Shown here: positions 27,737 through 38,024 of the stretch, piece after piece | How the letters are laid out: each line of letters starts with the position of its first letter | Position numbering within the stretch: the first letter of the stretch is position 1 | Virus record (IMG/VR): IMGVR_UViG_3300044707_000482 | Coordinates: 1 to 63,053 of that record | Reading direction: 5' to 3' (one strand) | Origin: a virus | Length of the DNA: 63,053 nucleotides | Program-made: the position numbers and the translations under genes | The notes under the pieces: model-generated | The model's input: only the letters and a program-made list of their open reading frames with translations | What the model was told of the DNA's origin: nothing | Database searches by the model: none

Positions 27737-29738
27737 AGACGCCCTGCGTGCGATTGCACAGGGGTGGCTGAAAAAGATCGAGCTGTCGCTGAAGCACAAG
27801 CGTCCTTTTTCGGAGGACGCCAGGGAGGCGATGTGCTTCTTCGACGGCCCGCATAACTGGTTCTGGAAGGACACGTACGCCCGGCACGAGTACGGCTACA
27901 ACCGGACGATTGCTCCGCCTGCGTTTCGGATGCAGTGCAATCGGGTGTTCGAGGCCGTCAAGCTCTTTGGCAGCGTGATCTATCACCGCAATCCGGTTCG
28001 CACGGTGGCTCCGGCGCAGTATCCGTTCGTCACGCCGGAGGTGATCGGCGCTATGGACGAGCCGTCCATGATGCTCTACCAGCAGGCCGCCGAAGAGACG
28101 ATGCGGCGCACGGAGGTGCGGAAGACCGTCTCCCTGCTGATGGAGCGTTATCTCAACTACACCCCCAACGAGCTTGACCTCAAAACCCACAGCCGCCGGG
28201 TCGTGGACGAGGCCATCATCAAGGGCATGGGTGTGTGGTGGACGGAACTCGTCACTCTGCCGGGAACCGACTACCGGGTAGTGGGGTCGTTTGCCGACAG
28301 CGTGGACAACCTCACCCTCGACCCCGACGCCACCGAGATCGAGGACATCACGTGGTGCGCTCGCCGTTGCACGCATCCGATTGATGTCGTGGCTCGCCAG
28401 TACGGCCTCGACCGGGAGCAGTTGAAGGGCCACCTTGACGGCTCCAAGCCTCTGGGGACGGAGTCGGACGACCAAATCTTCGGGGACGAGGAGCATCCCT
28501 ACAAGGGCCGCCGGGTCGGCAAGAGCAACGAGCTCGTCACCTACTGGAAGATCTGGAGCAAGACGGGCCTTGGCGACCGGCTCAAGGACGCCCCCAAGGA
28601 ACTGGTGGGGGCGTTCGATGAGGTGGGCGACAACTGCTACATCGTGGTCTGCGAGGGCATCCCGCATCCGCTCAACATGGCTCCGGCGATCCTGGAGCAG
28701 TCGGTGGATGAAGGCACTGGGGTTCCGCCCGACCTGTTCCGTGCCGTGCAGTGGCCGATCCCGTTTTGGTCCGAGCCAAATGGGTGGCCGTTCGTGCCGC
28801 TCGATTTCCACCGCAAGCCCGGGTACGTGTGGCCGATCAGCCACATCAAGCCCGGCATCGGTGAACTCCGGTTCTTGAACTTCGCCCTGTCGTTCATTGC
28901 CCAGCGTGTGGCGACCAGTTGCGAGACCCTGCTTGGCGTGAGCAAGGCCGCCGACCAGGACATCAAGGATCAACTGCTGGCTCCGTCCGAGCGTGGCTTC
29001 AAGGTCGTGGAGATCAGCGAGACGCTAGGCCGCAGCGTCAACGACCTCATCAGCGTATTCCAGTTGCCTGAGGTGACGCCCGAGCTCTGGAAGATCATTC
29101 AGTCGGTCACCGATATGTTCGACAAGCGGGTCGGCCTGACCGAGCTCACGTACGGCATGACGCGGTCGCAGTTCAGAAGTGCCGCTGAGGCGACCGTGAA
29201 GTCGGAGCAAATCAGCGTCCGGCCCGACGATATGGCGAACCGTCTGGAGGACGCCATGAGCCTGCTGGCCCGCCACGAAGCCCTGGCGGCCCGCTGGTTG
29301 CTCGAGGCTCAGGATGTGGAGCCGATCCTTGGCCCGCTTGGCGCGGCGGCCTGGGCGCAGCACATCTCGCCCCTGGAGCCGACGCAGGTGGCCCGGGAGT
29401 TCGAGTATCGGGTCGAGGCCGGGAGTGCCCGCAAGCCAAACAAGGCCACCCGTGTCGAGCAGATGCAGGCCGCCCTCCAGACGCTTGGCCCGATCCTCCA
29501 GGGTTTGGTCGGCATGGGCATGGTGGACCCGATGAACGCTCTCATCAGCGACTGGGCGGCCAGCCTGGACATCGACGCTCGCCCCTACCTCATTCCACCC
29601 CCGCCACCGCCGCAGCCTCCTGCGCCGCCTCCTGGCATGCCAGGGCCGCTGCCTGAGGGAACGCCGGAGGGTGGACCGCCGCCGGAGGCCGCTCCTCCTG
29701 GCGACCTGCCGCAGATGCCTCCGGAGATGATTGCATGA
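27717..29738 (+). CDS. Portal protein
   Basis: 673 residues, the size of podovirus-type portals. It has a helical start (EDALRAIAQGWLKKIELSLK), aromatic clusters (GPHNWFWKDTYARHEYGYN), a long central alpha/beta region, an acidic stretch and a Pro-rich C-terminus. It lies right after the terminase and before connector genes, and makes the ring through which DNA enters and leaves. The assignment rests on position, length and overall pattern. Confidence 0.88.
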   Translation: MEPKTGEDALRAIAQGWLKKIELSLKHKRPFSEDAREAMCFFDGPHNWFWKDTYARHEYGYNRTIAPPAFRMQCNRVFEAVKLFGSVIYHRNPVRTVAPAQYPFVTPEVIGAMDEPSMMLYQQAAEETMRRTEVRKTVSLLMERYLNYTPNELDLKTHSRRVVDEAIIKGMGVWWTELVTLPGTDYRVVGSFADSVDNLTLDPDATEIEDITWCARRCTHPIDVVARQYGLDREQLKGHLDGSKPLGTESDDQIFGDEEHPYKGRRVGKSNELVTYWKIWSKTGLGDRLKDAPKELVGAFDEVGDNCYIVVCEGIPHPLNMAPAILEQSVDEGTGVPPDLFRAVQWPIPFWSEPNGWPFVPLDFHRKPGYVWPISHIKPGIGELRFLNFALSFIAQRVATSCETLLGVSKAADQDIKDQLLAPSERGFKVVEISETLGRSVNDLISVFQLPEVTPELWKIIQSVTDMFDKRVGLTELTYGMTRSQFRSAAEATVKSEQISVRPDDMANRLEDAMSLLARHEALAARWLLEAQDVEPILGPLGAAAWAQHISPLEPTQVAREFEYRVEAGSARKPNKATRVEQMQAALQTLGPILQGLVGMGMVDPMNALISDWAASLDIDARPYLIPPPPPPQPPAPPPGMPGPLPEGTPEGGPPPEAAPPGDLPQMPPEMIA

Positions 29739-30274
29739 CCTTGCCTCCCGAGATTGCCGCCGCTGGCCCGGCCGTGCAGTCCCACTACGTCCGTCTGGTC
29801 GAGAACGGGCAGACCGAGCGGTTTGCTGCCATGTGTGCCCTCCAGCAGCCTCCTGGGACGCGAGGAACCGACCGGGCCTTCATGCAGGGCCGCTACGCCC
29901 AGGAATGGCTCAACAGCATGCCCAAGAAGCAGGCAGACTGGATGATCCGCGAGGCCGGTGCGGCGGGCATAAATACCAGTGGACGCTTCTACATGGGCGG
30001 CCTCGCGGACAAGCGTGGCCACCTTGACCCAGAGGCGTGGGTAGACAGCACGGCAGACGTTCTCAAGGTGGCGAAGAAGCGGGACTTGGAAGTTCACGGC
30101 ATCGTGGACTACGTGCCTCCGCAGAAGCCGCCACCCAAGGAGGTGGACATCAACCCCCGCATCCTTCGTGAGCATGTTCGCAAGGAGATGAAGGCCAACC
30201 CCAAGCTCAAGCGAGGCGAGGCCATCGAGAAGGTCAAGGACCGGATCGTCCCGCACTGGAAAAGGAAGAAGTAA
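29735..30274 (+). CDS. Hypothetical structural-block protein, 179 aa
   Basis: The ATG overlaps the portal's stop (ATGA). The N-terminal two-thirds are helical with QPPGTRGTDRAFMQGRYAQE; the C-terminal third is basic (ILREHVRKEMKANPKLKRGE). The family is unknown; it could be a packaging or head-completion factor. A CATAAAT match inside it (29968-29975) is noted separately. Confidence 0.65.
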   Translation: MTLPPEIAAAGPAVQSHYVRLVENGQTERFAAMCALQQPPGTRGTDRAFMQGRYAQEWLNSMPKKQADWMIREAGAAGINTSGRFYMGGLADKRGHLDPEAWVDSTADVLKVAKKRDLEVHGIVDYVPPQKPPPKEVDINPRILREHVRKEMKANPKLKRGEAIEKVKDRIVPHWKRKK

Positions 30275-30603
30275 TGCCCCAGAAGCTCGAGCGACTGAAC
30301 TCCGTGACGGGCTCCGTCACGGCCACCAACAGTGCGGCCACTAGCCCGAAGATTCCGTTCGGGGCGGTGTCGGGGGGCATGATCCATGTCAGTGCGGTGT
30401 CGAGCGCCACGACGATCACGTGGCACGTGGCATTTGGCCAGGAGGAGACCCCAGTGCCGCTGAACGCCGACGGCGCTGCGGTGACCACCACGATCGCCGC
30501 AAGCAACGCCTACACACTGCCCGACGCCCTGTTTGGTGCGCCGTACATCGTAGCGGTTGTCAACGCAGGCACGGCCACGCTCCGAGTCAGCGTCAAGGGC
30601 TGA
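30274..30603 (+). CDS. Small beta-rich virion protein, 109 aa
   Basis: Rich in Val, Thr, Ser and Ala, with strands such as GGMIHVSAVSSATTITWHVA and YIVAVVNAGTATLRVSVKG. The pattern fits a small decoration or tail-knob protein. The ATG overlaps the previous stop (TAATG). Confidence 0.65.
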   Translation: MPQKLERLNSVTGSVTATNSAATSPKIPFGAVSGGMIHVSAVSSATTITWHVAFGQEETPVPLNADGAAVTTTIAASNAYTLPDALFGAPYIVAVVNAGTATLRVSVKG

Positions 30604-30628
30604 TCGTCCAGTATCGCAGGGAGCGTCG

Positions 30629-31513
30629 ATGTACTACTGCGGCCAGGACGTTCTTGAGTACCTGATGAACTCCGTCGGTGGCGGAGCCCAGGACAGCGAG
30701 CATCGCCTTTTGCGGGCTGCGGCGCATCACGCCCACCGCGATGTCACGAACGCCCGGGACTGGAACTGGCACATCACCAAGGCCACGCTCACCTCGCCGT
30801 TGGCTGGCGGCGGCCCAGGCTTTACCTATGCACTGCCAGCCAACTTTCGGAACATGGACTCCATCATTCCGCCGATCAACAGCCCGTCGGCGGTGAAGTA
30901 CGTCAGCCCGATGGAGTGGGAGCGGATCAACATCGTGCTGCCGTCGCTCAACTCACCCCTGGTGTGGACGGTCGTTAAGCACCCTACCCTGCCCGGCCGG
31001 TGGGCCATCAAGGTGGTGGGTGACCCTGACACCACCCAGACACTGACCTACACCTACCGCCGCAAGCCGTCACCGCTCCGGTACATGGGCTACGAGCCCG
31101 CAAGCAGAGACGGGTCGCTGTCGGCCAACGGACTGGTCAAGCGGTACGGCACGGCGACCGCGTTCCCGGAAGGCCCGGCGGGCATCAACCCCTACGCGGC
31201 AGAAGAGGTGCTGGGCGCCTCAGGCAGTCTTGTCGGCACGCCACCCGCAAACGCCAAGACGGTCGTGTCGGACTACCTCGACGTCAGCGACACGATGTTC
31301 ACGGCCGTTCTTTCTGGTGCAGAGGTCTGGGTTGCCAGGATGATGGGCAAGAACGTCGAGGGCTCGATGGCGGTGTACGCCCGAGACCTGCGAATGGCTT
31401 TCGAGGCTGACAATCTCGCGCCGATCAGCGGCACTCGCCCAGACGGCGTCGTCGTGAGTGGAGCCCGCGCACTGGGCTACTACTCGCCCTCCGGCCCGGA
31501 CACGGGGGTGTAG
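30629..31513 (+). CDS. Head-tail adaptor / tail tubular A-like protein
   Basis: 294 residues. The start is ATG 30629 after CAGGGAGC. The N-terminal helix (DVLEYLMNSVGGGAQDSEHR then LLRAAAHHAHRDVTNARDWN, followed by W) matches the helical-bundle start of podovirus adaptor proteins that dock under the portal. A beta-rich half follows. It is followed by the stabilisation-like proteins, the order found in T7- and P22-type phages. Confidence 0.75.
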   Translation: MYYCGQDVLEYLMNSVGGGAQDSEHRLLRAAAHHAHRDVTNARDWNWHITKATLTSPLAGGGPGFTYALPANFRNMDSIIPPINSPSAVKYVSPMEWERINIVLPSLNSPLVWTVVKHPTLPGRWAIKVVGDPDTTQTLTYTYRRKPSPLRYMGYEPASRDGSLSANGLVKRYGTATAFPEGPAGINPYAAEEVLGASGSLVGTPPANAKTVVSDYLDVSDTMFTAVLSGAEVWVARMMGKNVEGSMAVYARDLRMAFEADNLAPISGTRPDGVVVSGARALGYYSPSGPDTGV

Positions 31514-31515
31514 CC

Positions 31516-31881
31516 ATGGCGGAGCCTATGTGGGCCGGACTGGTCACAAACGCCAGCCCTTATGTCCTCCCTCCCGGCGGGGCCGTCGAGCAGACGAACC
31601 TCGTCACCTCGACGCCCGGGCAGTTGACGAGTCGCGATGGCATGCGGCCTGTCTCCTTCACGGCGGCGGCTCCGGAGATTCGGGACTGCTACCCCTACGT
31701 GTTCAGTAACTCCGTACGGCTGCTTGCGCTGAACGCCAGCGGGCAGATCGTGGTGCTGACCACGCCCGCGTACGGAACGGAGCTGTCCAGCCCCCTCGAT
31801 CCATCCCTTAGCCCGACTGCCAACCAAGTGCAGAGCAGCTACACCGGCGCCTTCTACGACCACGCAGGAGAGCCGCCGTGA
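31516..31881 (+). CDS. Tail stabilisation protein, N-terminal part
   Basis: It reads PYVLPPGGAVEQTNLVTSTP then GQLTSRDGMRPVSF, which matches the start of P22 gp10/T7 gp12-type beta-propeller tail proteins. In those families one chain is longer. Here the frame ends at 31881 and the next gene starts with GTG at 31878, so the protein appears split in two coupled chains. Confidence 0.7.
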   Translation: MAEPMWAGLVTNASPYVLPPGGAVEQTNLVTSTPGQLTSRDGMRPVSFTAAAPEIRDCYPYVFSNSVRLLALNASGQIVVLTTPAYGTELSSPLDPSLSPTANQVQSSYTGAFYDHAGEPP

Positions 31882-34847
31882 CTGTGATTGCCTCTGGGTT
31901 CGCTGCCACCAAGCCCGTCTCCTGCGCGCAGGGCAGGTACGGAGAGCTCATCATTGCGCAGGGCGGTGGCGTGCAGCCCAAACGCTGGACGGGCTCTGGC
32001 ACGGCCACGAATGCTGGCATTGAGAAGCCAGCGGCCGCGCCTGCCATCTCGCTCAACACCACCAAGCGGTACTACGTCGCCCGCACGGACGTCCACAAGC
32101 CAGGGGCCGTGTACAACGCGCCGCCGGAAGTCACGTTCACGACGCCCAGTTCGCCCCCCACTGGCTTCCGGGCCGCGAAGGCTCAGTCATATCTCAATCA
32201 GTCAGTGGTCGGGGAGATCTTGGTTACGGACGGCGGCAAGCACTACCCCGCCTGTCCGTCTGTTGGCCTGAGCGCGACGCACGGGATTAACGCGGGCCTG
32301 ACGGCGGTGCTGGATGGCACGCCCCCGCCAGCCGACGCCATCACGCACTACGAGATTATCCAGGGGCCGCCGTACGACGATGAGACGGACTACCCGACAA
32401 ATCGGAAGACGCTGTGGTCGGCATGGGGCTCAATCGAGATCCCTATCGCGAACGGCTCGGGCACAATTGCCCGCACCATCTGGGTGTACCACAACGCATG
32501 CGGACTGGGCCCTGGCAACATCGCCAGCTACGTTTCGGTTTCGCTGTCCCAGTCGTACACCATCACTGGCGCCACCGGCTCCGGCGCCATTGCGCGGGTG
32601 AACTTTTACGGGCAGCGAGTTTTTGAGACCAAGTGCGTCAACGGCACCGCTTTCTCTTGGTCGCACACTGCGTACATGGTGCGGTCAGTGACGGTCAAGG
32701 AGCGCGGATCTGGCTACAGCACGACCGATCCCGTCGTGATCACGCTCCCTCCAGTCACGACGCTGGACACGGGCACTGGCCAGATGACGGGGACCGTGCC
32801 GTCATCAAAGAATCTCATCATCGAGGGCTATCCGCCCGGGCACGCCAATAACTCCTCGACGCCTCGCTTCGCCGTCAAGCAAATCAACATCACCAGCGGC
32901 GGCAGCGGCTACGTCGTGGCCCCCGAGATCAAGATCAACTCCTCGTCGGGGTTTGGGGCGTACGCCACCAGCCGTGTCACCAACGGCGCCGTGACGCAAG
33001 TCACGCTCGAGTCGGGTGGCGGCGGATACAAACTGGTTCCTTCCGTGCAAGCTGTGGCGGGCGGGGCGGAGGCGTTTGCCGTCGCTCGGCCGCACTTGCG
33101 GGGCAAGTACCAGTGCTACTACCGGTACGTTGACAACACCACTGCGGCCAACGGCGGGCCGATTCCCAGCAACCTGTCGCCCGTCCTGGAGGTAGACGCT
33201 GGAGATGGTGCGCAGTCCATGACCTGGACGGCCACTGCACCATCAAACACTGACGGCCGCACCCTGACGGTGGAACTGTGGCGCACGACCGGCAACCAGG
33301 CGATGACCTTGTATCGCGTCGGCACGGGCGTGTCGCTGGTGGATGATCTGACCGACGAGGAGGTTCGCGATCCCAAGCGGGCTGGGTACGCCGCCATGCC
33401 GATCGTGCTGCCCAACGGCGAGCTGAACGCCAATCGCTTTACCCCGCCGCCGAACAACAAGGCCATTGTGGTTCGCTACCAGGACCGCTTCTGGTACGGC
33501 GTGGACACGGGGGGCTCGGAGCCCAACTCGATCTACTTCTCGGAAGTGGACGAGCCGGAGAGCGTGCCTGACGTCAATGAGCTTGTCCTCCAACAGAACG
33601 CCCGAGACGGAGATGCTGTTACGGCGTTGGTGCCGTTTGGCGGCTCAATGCTCGTCATGCAGTCTCGGCACGCCTACTCGCTGTCGTTCAGCAAGCAGCC
33701 GCTCCGGGACGCAGACGTCTCGCCCATCGCCAACAGGGGGTGCCTGGGGCAGCGGTGCTGGGACATCCACGAGGGCGTGTGCTACGTGCTGGACCAGTAC
33801 GGCGTGTACTCCATCTCGCCGCAAGGGGAGCTCCAGGACATCTCTTCCCCCATCAACGACATCGTCCGCACGCAACTGGACTGGGCCAACGCCGCCTGGA
33901 ACTTCGTTTTGGTAGACGCCGTGCGCAAGGTGGTGCGGGTGTTCGTGGCCTTCAAGGCCGACGGCTCGACGGGCTATCCGACCCGTGCGTTGTGCTACTC
34001 CATCAGCACGGGCACGTGGTGGGTCGAGCGCTACCCGCATCGCATCTCGGCTGGCACCACGCTGCCGCTGTCGAACGGTGACTATCGCTGCGTGTACGGC
34101 GCTCAGGGCGGCGCCTTCCTGCTGGGCGAGGGCCACCTGGATGCGGCTCGCGGAGCGATCTCCACCGTCACCATCACCAACAAGGGGGCGGGATACCGCA
34201 CGCCTCCGACCGTGACGGTCGCTGGCGGTGTGGGCGGCGAGCTCCAGGCGGCCATCAATGCCAGCGGACAGGTCAGCGGCATCTGGATTATGCACTCGGG
34301 GCATGGGTACACCAGCGGCTCGCTGACGATCTCGGCACCGGACGACCCCAACTGCGCTGCCCCAGTCCAGGCGACCGCTACGTTCACGGCCACGACCAAC
34401 GCCAGCAACACGGCCATGTTTCCCGTGTACCGGTACAAGACCGGCAACCGTGCGTTCCCGACCGACGCCACCTCGAAGACAGGCGGTTCGGTGCAGCCTC
34501 GCGACATCAGCCTGACGTACCGGCCCCAGCCTGCCCGCTGCGACATCGCGGCTCGGCTGTACTACAACAACTCCCAGCACGCCCGGCCCAACGTGGCCTA
34601 CCGCAATCGAGGCGTGGGCTTTGTGGCCAACACGGTGGACGGCGCGTCCCGGCTGGACATGGCCGCCCAGACCACCAAGACCGGCTACGACAGCGGGGTG
34701 GCGAAGGCTGTGTTTGCCAGCCGCAGCCTGGACGACATCCAGTCCTCAGACCGCCACGTAGCGGTGGAGCTGGTCGGTGCCCGCAAGAACGCCCAGCCGG
34801 TCGTGATCTACGCCCTCGACATCTACGGCACCGCCGAGAAGGGGTAG
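31878..34847 (+). CDS. Tail stabilisation / tubular protein with GSGY repeats, 989 aa
   Basis: GTG start in a GTGA overlap with the previous gene. The C-terminal half contains the hallmark ending of phage stabilisation proteins: FWYGVDTGGSEPNSIYFSEV, SRHAYSLSF, NRGCLGQRCWDIHEGVCYVL and DQYGVYSI, then PINDIV. Two insertions carry beta repeats of the kind G-(S/A/H)-GY-x-(T/V)-x-P, for example RGSGYSTTDPVVITL and NKGAGYRTPPTVTVAGG, known from cyanophage tail proteins. It likely builds the tail tube base and may present the repeats outside. Confidence 0.75.
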   Translation: MTVIASGFAATKPVSCAQGRYGELIIAQGGGVQPKRWTGSGTATNAGIEKPAAAPAISLNTTKRYYVARTDVHKPGAVYNAPPEVTFTTPSSPPTGFRAAKAQSYLNQSVVGEILVTDGGKHYPACPSVGLSATHGINAGLTAVLDGTPPPADAITHYEIIQGPPYDDETDYPTNRKTLWSAWGSIEIPIANGSGTIARTIWVYHNACGLGPGNIASYVSVSLSQSYTITGATGSGAIARVNFYGQRVFETKCVNGTAFSWSHTAYMVRSVTVKERGSGYSTTDPVVITLPPVTTLDTGTGQMTGTVPSSKNLIIEGYPPGHANNSSTPRFAVKQINITSGGSGYVVAPEIKINSSSGFGAYATSRVTNGAVTQVTLESGGGGYKLVPSVQAVAGGAEAFAVARPHLRGKYQCYYRYVDNTTAANGGPIPSNLSPVLEVDAGDGAQSMTWTATAPSNTDGRTLTVELWRTTGNQAMTLYRVGTGVSLVDDLTDEEVRDPKRAGYAAMPIVLPNGELNANRFTPPPNNKAIVVRYQDRFWYGVDTGGSEPNSIYFSEVDEPESVPDVNELVLQQNARDGDAVTALVPFGGSMLVMQSRHAYSLSFSKQPLRDADVSPIANRGCLGQRCWDIHEGVCYVLDQYGVYSISPQGELQDISSPINDIVRTQLDWANAAWNFVLVDAVRKVVRVFVAFKADGSTGYPTRALCYSISTGTWWVERYPHRISAGTTLPLSNGDYRCVYGAQGGAFLLGEGHLDAARGAISTVTITNKGAGYRTPPTVTVAGGVGGELQAAINASGQVSGIWIMHSGHGYTSGSLTISAPDDPNCAAPVQATATFTATTNASNTAMFPVYRYKTGNRAFPTDATSKTGGSVQPRDISLTYRPQPARCDIAARLYYNNSQHARPNVAYRNRGVGFVANTVDGASRLDMAAQTTKTGYDSGVAKAVFASRSLDDIQSSDRHVAVELVGARKNAQPVVIYALDIYGTAEKG

Positions 34848-34851
34848 TCGC

Positions 34852-36327
34852 ATGGCCGGATTCAGCAACCAGCGGCAGCAGTTGCGCAATGCTCTCCTCG
34901 CGGCGGGCCTGACGCCCGATGCTGCCACGCAGATTGCCAGCATCTTGGGCAACAGCAGCCAGGGGATGTACCACGCCGGGCCGGTGGAGGTGGATAGCAC
35001 TCCAGACGACCTGCGGTTCGTGGACCCGGACAAGCGGACGCAGCGATTCCCGCACCTGGACTTCCGCGAGGGCGACCCAGACCATCGTCCGCAGCGTACG
35101 GCCAACTCGGAGGAGCGGCAGGAAAAGCAACCTGAGCCGAACGTGGTTCCCGTCATTGTGCCGCAACAGACGGACGCCAACTTCCGCGTTGCTCCGGGCT
35201 CGCTCACAGACATTGCTGGCAATGGTCAGGCGGCGCAGGTCAACGTCAACAACGTCGTGGCGGCCCGGCCTGTAGCGGGCCTGCCGATTGCCATGCTGGA
35301 CTCACAGGGCAATCGTCTTGTAGGAAAGGCGCCCCGCGCTCAGGTCGGCCAGAACGACGGCACCGCCCGAATGGACGTCCAGGAGACAGGCCGGGAGGTT
35401 CTCTGGAACCTCCAGTTGCTGAACCGCTCGGACTACAACGTCGTCACCAAGATCGAGTACGTCACAGGCAAGGGGCTCGAGGTCACCTACGAACGCATCA
35501 AGGCGTGGGATCAGCAGAAGAAAGAAGTGGACACCATCCCCGTCGAGGAACGGCCTGTAGTCACGGACATCATCGACGACGAACGGGGCCTGCGGGGCCG
35601 CCGCCGAATCATTCCCGTCTTCGAGTCGCGAGGGGAGTCGCACAGCTACTTCAACACGTACCGGATCGGGACGTTTGAGGATGACTGGCCGATCGGCGAG
35701 TCCAAGGAAATCACGCAGGTTTGGCCAGAGTCCGGCCTCAAGGTCGATGTCTGGAACTACACGCACGCCATCGCGGACACTCCGGGCGAGAAGTACGTCC
35801 TGTTCGCCGCCAGGACCGAGAGTGTGGTTCCTCCGGAGCCCGAAGACCCGGAGGAGGAGGTGCCAGATGCGACTCGGCTGGACGACCCACAGCCGAAGGT
35901 GACCGAAGGCCCGGTGTTCGACGTCAACGGCGAGCTCGTAGAGAAAGAACCCGACGGAGTTCATGAGCCCGAAGTCGAGTACGTGGCCATCGAGATCCAG
36001 AACGCCACAGAATGCACGGCCTTCAACTCGCTCAACGGCCTAACGGTGGACCTGCTGGACGGATTCGCTGCCGACGCTCCGTCGGCCCTGTCGTACGAGA
36101 CGAGCGATGAGGGCGCGGAGCCGTGCCTTAAGTGGCGCTCGTGGCCCGTTGAGGTCTTGACGGACGTTTCGCTCGAGTCCAATGGACTGGTTTTTTCTCG
36201 TGCCCGCCTGTACGTGCTCGCCGAGTCCCCGCTTGACCCCGTCGTGATCCCAGTTGATCAATGCCCGCCGTACTACCCCCCTGGATTTGAGCCGGACCCG
36301 CCGCCAGAGGGGGGCTCCGGGACTTAG
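34852..36327 (+). CDS. Structural protein, 491 aa, unknown class
   Basis: A helical start (FSNQRQQLRNALLAAGLTPD) is followed by beta-rich parts (for example GREVLWNLQLLNRSDYNVVT) and an acidic Pro/Glu stretch. It stands between the stabilisation protein and the GSGY fibre-like protein, so a tail-knob or fibre-attachment role is plausible. No family is recognised. Confidence 0.65.
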   Translation: MAGFSNQRQQLRNALLAAGLTPDAATQIASILGNSSQGMYHAGPVEVDSTPDDLRFVDPDKRTQRFPHLDFREGDPDHRPQRTANSEERQEKQPEPNVVPVIVPQQTDANFRVAPGSLTDIAGNGQAAQVNVNNVVAARPVAGLPIAMLDSQGNRLVGKAPRAQVGQNDGTARMDVQETGREVLWNLQLLNRSDYNVVTKIEYVTGKGLEVTYERIKAWDQQKKEVDTIPVEERPVVTDIIDDERGLRGRRRIIPVFESRGESHSYFNTYRIGTFEDDWPIGESKEITQVWPESGLKVDVWNYTHAIADTPGEKYVLFAARTESVVPPEPEDPEEEVPDATRLDDPQPKVTEGPVFDVNGELVEKEPDGVHEPEVEYVAIEIQNATECTAFNSLNGLTVDLLDGFAADAPSALSYETSDEGAEPCLKWRSWPVEVLTDVSLESNGLVFSRARLYVLAESPLDPVVIPVDQCPPYYPPGFEPDPPPEGGSGT

Positions 36328-36329
36328 TC

Positions 36330-38024
36330 ATGCCGCTGTACACGTACAACAACAGCCTGCTTGTTCGCGCGCGCGGCTTGGCGGCGTCGGAGATCTATTG
36401 CTGCGGGTCGTGCGACTGGCCGCGATTTCTCAACGTGACCATTTCTGGCGTGCCCAATGGCTACACGGTTCGCTCAGTGAACTCCGCGCAGCCGCCTCCT
36501 GGCGGCGGGTTCGCGCCGGAATGCGACGACGTTGACCTCACCCCGCAGGTCTTGTTTGGGGGCAGCAGCTTTCGTCCCGCCGGGTGGGGGTCATACAAGA
36601 TGGACGACATGAATGGCACGTTCACTGCGGAGTTTTCGCCGGACGGTTGCAACTGTCTGAGTTGGGGGGGTTTTATCCCCGTCACGTATCGCGGCTCCGG
36701 CCCGGACCTCGAAACCGGTGCCTGCCTGACGGCTCTCGCGTCGATGTCCATTCGCATGTGCCGCCTCACGCCGGTCATAACGCTCACGATCAGCCCGCCG
36801 TCTGACCCCGCAGGCTCTACTGCCACCGGCGAAGTGACGGGAGTGACGGCTGGCGCTCTCAGCGCCGTTTCGGTGACGAACGGTGGCTCGGGCTATGCCG
36901 CCTTCGAGGTAGTTCGCGTCGAGCCTGCAATGGCCGTTGATGTGTACACCTCGACTGGGTCGGGCGCGGAGTTCTCTGTGGTGATGAGCGAGGGAGTGGA
37001 CTCCAACGGCGACCCAGCGTGGTCTGCGTCGTCTATCACGGTCACCGACCCGGGCGCAGGGTACTCGTTCGGTGACTTTGCGTCGCTCTACACGACAGAT
37101 GGCACAGGAGGGTCTTCTGCCTCTATCCAACTCAGACTGACTCGCATCGAGCCTACTGTCACCGTATCCGTTACCTCTACTGGCGGAAGTGGCGCCGAGC
37201 TCGAGGTTACGCTAACCGAGACTACCGACTGGAATGGTGAGGCCGTCTGGCAGGTGGCCTCCGTTACGGTGATCAATGGAGGAACAGGGTATGACAGCTC
37301 CGACTCGCTGACGTTTGTCGTCACGGAGGGCAGCGAACTTCCATTTGGCGCGTACGCCACCCTGTCTGTCACGGGTGGCGTCATTGACGGGGTGTACATC
37401 TGGGATGGCGGCCTGTACGCACACACCGACGGCACAATCGCGGGCGTCCAGATTCTCGAAGGCGGATATTTCTGGAAAGAGGAAACCACCAGCAATGTGG
37501 TCGTGGACGAGCCAGCGGTAATCATTACCTCCAACAACGGCGACGGCGGCCAGATAGAGGCCGTCATCGACGACGACCCTAACTCCGCCACGTTTGGCCA
37601 GGTTGTGGGGCTGACGATTGTTAACGGCGGCAGCAGCTACGTGCTGAACGACCCGTTCTGGGAGCTGTCTTTTTCGATCGCGTTCACGCCGATTGGCGGA
37701 ACTCTGTTTCCGCTCAGTGGCCCAACTCGCGGACTGCACGAAGGCCCTCCTGTGTCAGACGTCTTTTTTAGCGACGGCGTAGATCTTTCGGGGCACGAAG
37801 GGCCTCTGGGCGACAGGCTGGCTTTTCAGTCGTGCGGCATGGAGCTGCTCAATAAGTCCTACAACGCCTATTACGCGGCCGTGCCGAGCGGCTACGCCAT
37901 GGGCAACAACGGGGCCATATTCAACTACGGCGGGCCGGGTCCGTCGGGCCCGATCGCAAATGTTTGGCTGCGCGCCGTTGATCTAGGAGAGGGGCAATTA
38001 ACCGTCGCCATCTCGCCCGCTTAG
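36330..38024 (+). CDS. Fibre- or spike-like protein with GSGY repeats, 564 aa
   Basis: The N-terminal part has several Cys (CCGSCDWP, CNCLSWGG). The middle carries three or more GGSGY/GAGY/GGTGY repeats (VTNGGSGYAAFEVVRVEPA, DPGAGYSFGD, NGGTGYDSSD), like those in the stabilisation protein. The C-terminal domain is Gly-rich (YAMGNNGAIFNYGGPGPSGP) and probably the tip. It is likely host-binding. Confidence 0.7.
   Translation: MPLYTYNNSLLVRARGLAASEIYCCGSCDWPRFLNVTISGVPNGYTVRSVNSAQPPPGGGFAPECDDVDLTPQVLFGGSSFRPAGWGSYKMDDMNGTFTAEFSPDGCNCLSWGGFIPVTYRGSGPDLETGACLTALASMSIRMCRLTPVITLTISPPSDPAGSTATGEVTGVTAGALSAVSVTNGGSGYAAFEVVRVEPAMAVDVYTSTGSGAEFSVVMSEGVDSNGDPAWSASSITVTDPGAGYSFGDFASLYTTDGTGGSSASIQLRLTRIEPTVTVSVTSTGGSGAELEVTLTETTDWNGEAVWQVASVTVINGGTGYDSSDSLTFVVTEGSELPFGAYATLSVTGGVIDGVYIWDGGLYAHTDGTIAGVQILEGGYFWKEETTSNVVVDEPAVIITSNNGDGGQIEAVIDDDPNSATFGQVVGLTIVNGGSSYVLNDPFWELSFSIAFTPIGGTLFPLSGPTRGLHEGPPVSDVFFSDGVDLSGHEGPLGDRLAFQSCGMELLNKSYNAYYAAVPSGYAMGNNGAIFNYGGPGPSGPIANVWLRAVDLGEGQLTVAISPA

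Noticed and set aside
27663-28973. 436-codon minus-strand frame opposite the portal gene
   Set aside because: Antisense to the portal gene, no ribosome-binding site, composition typical of a shadow frame.
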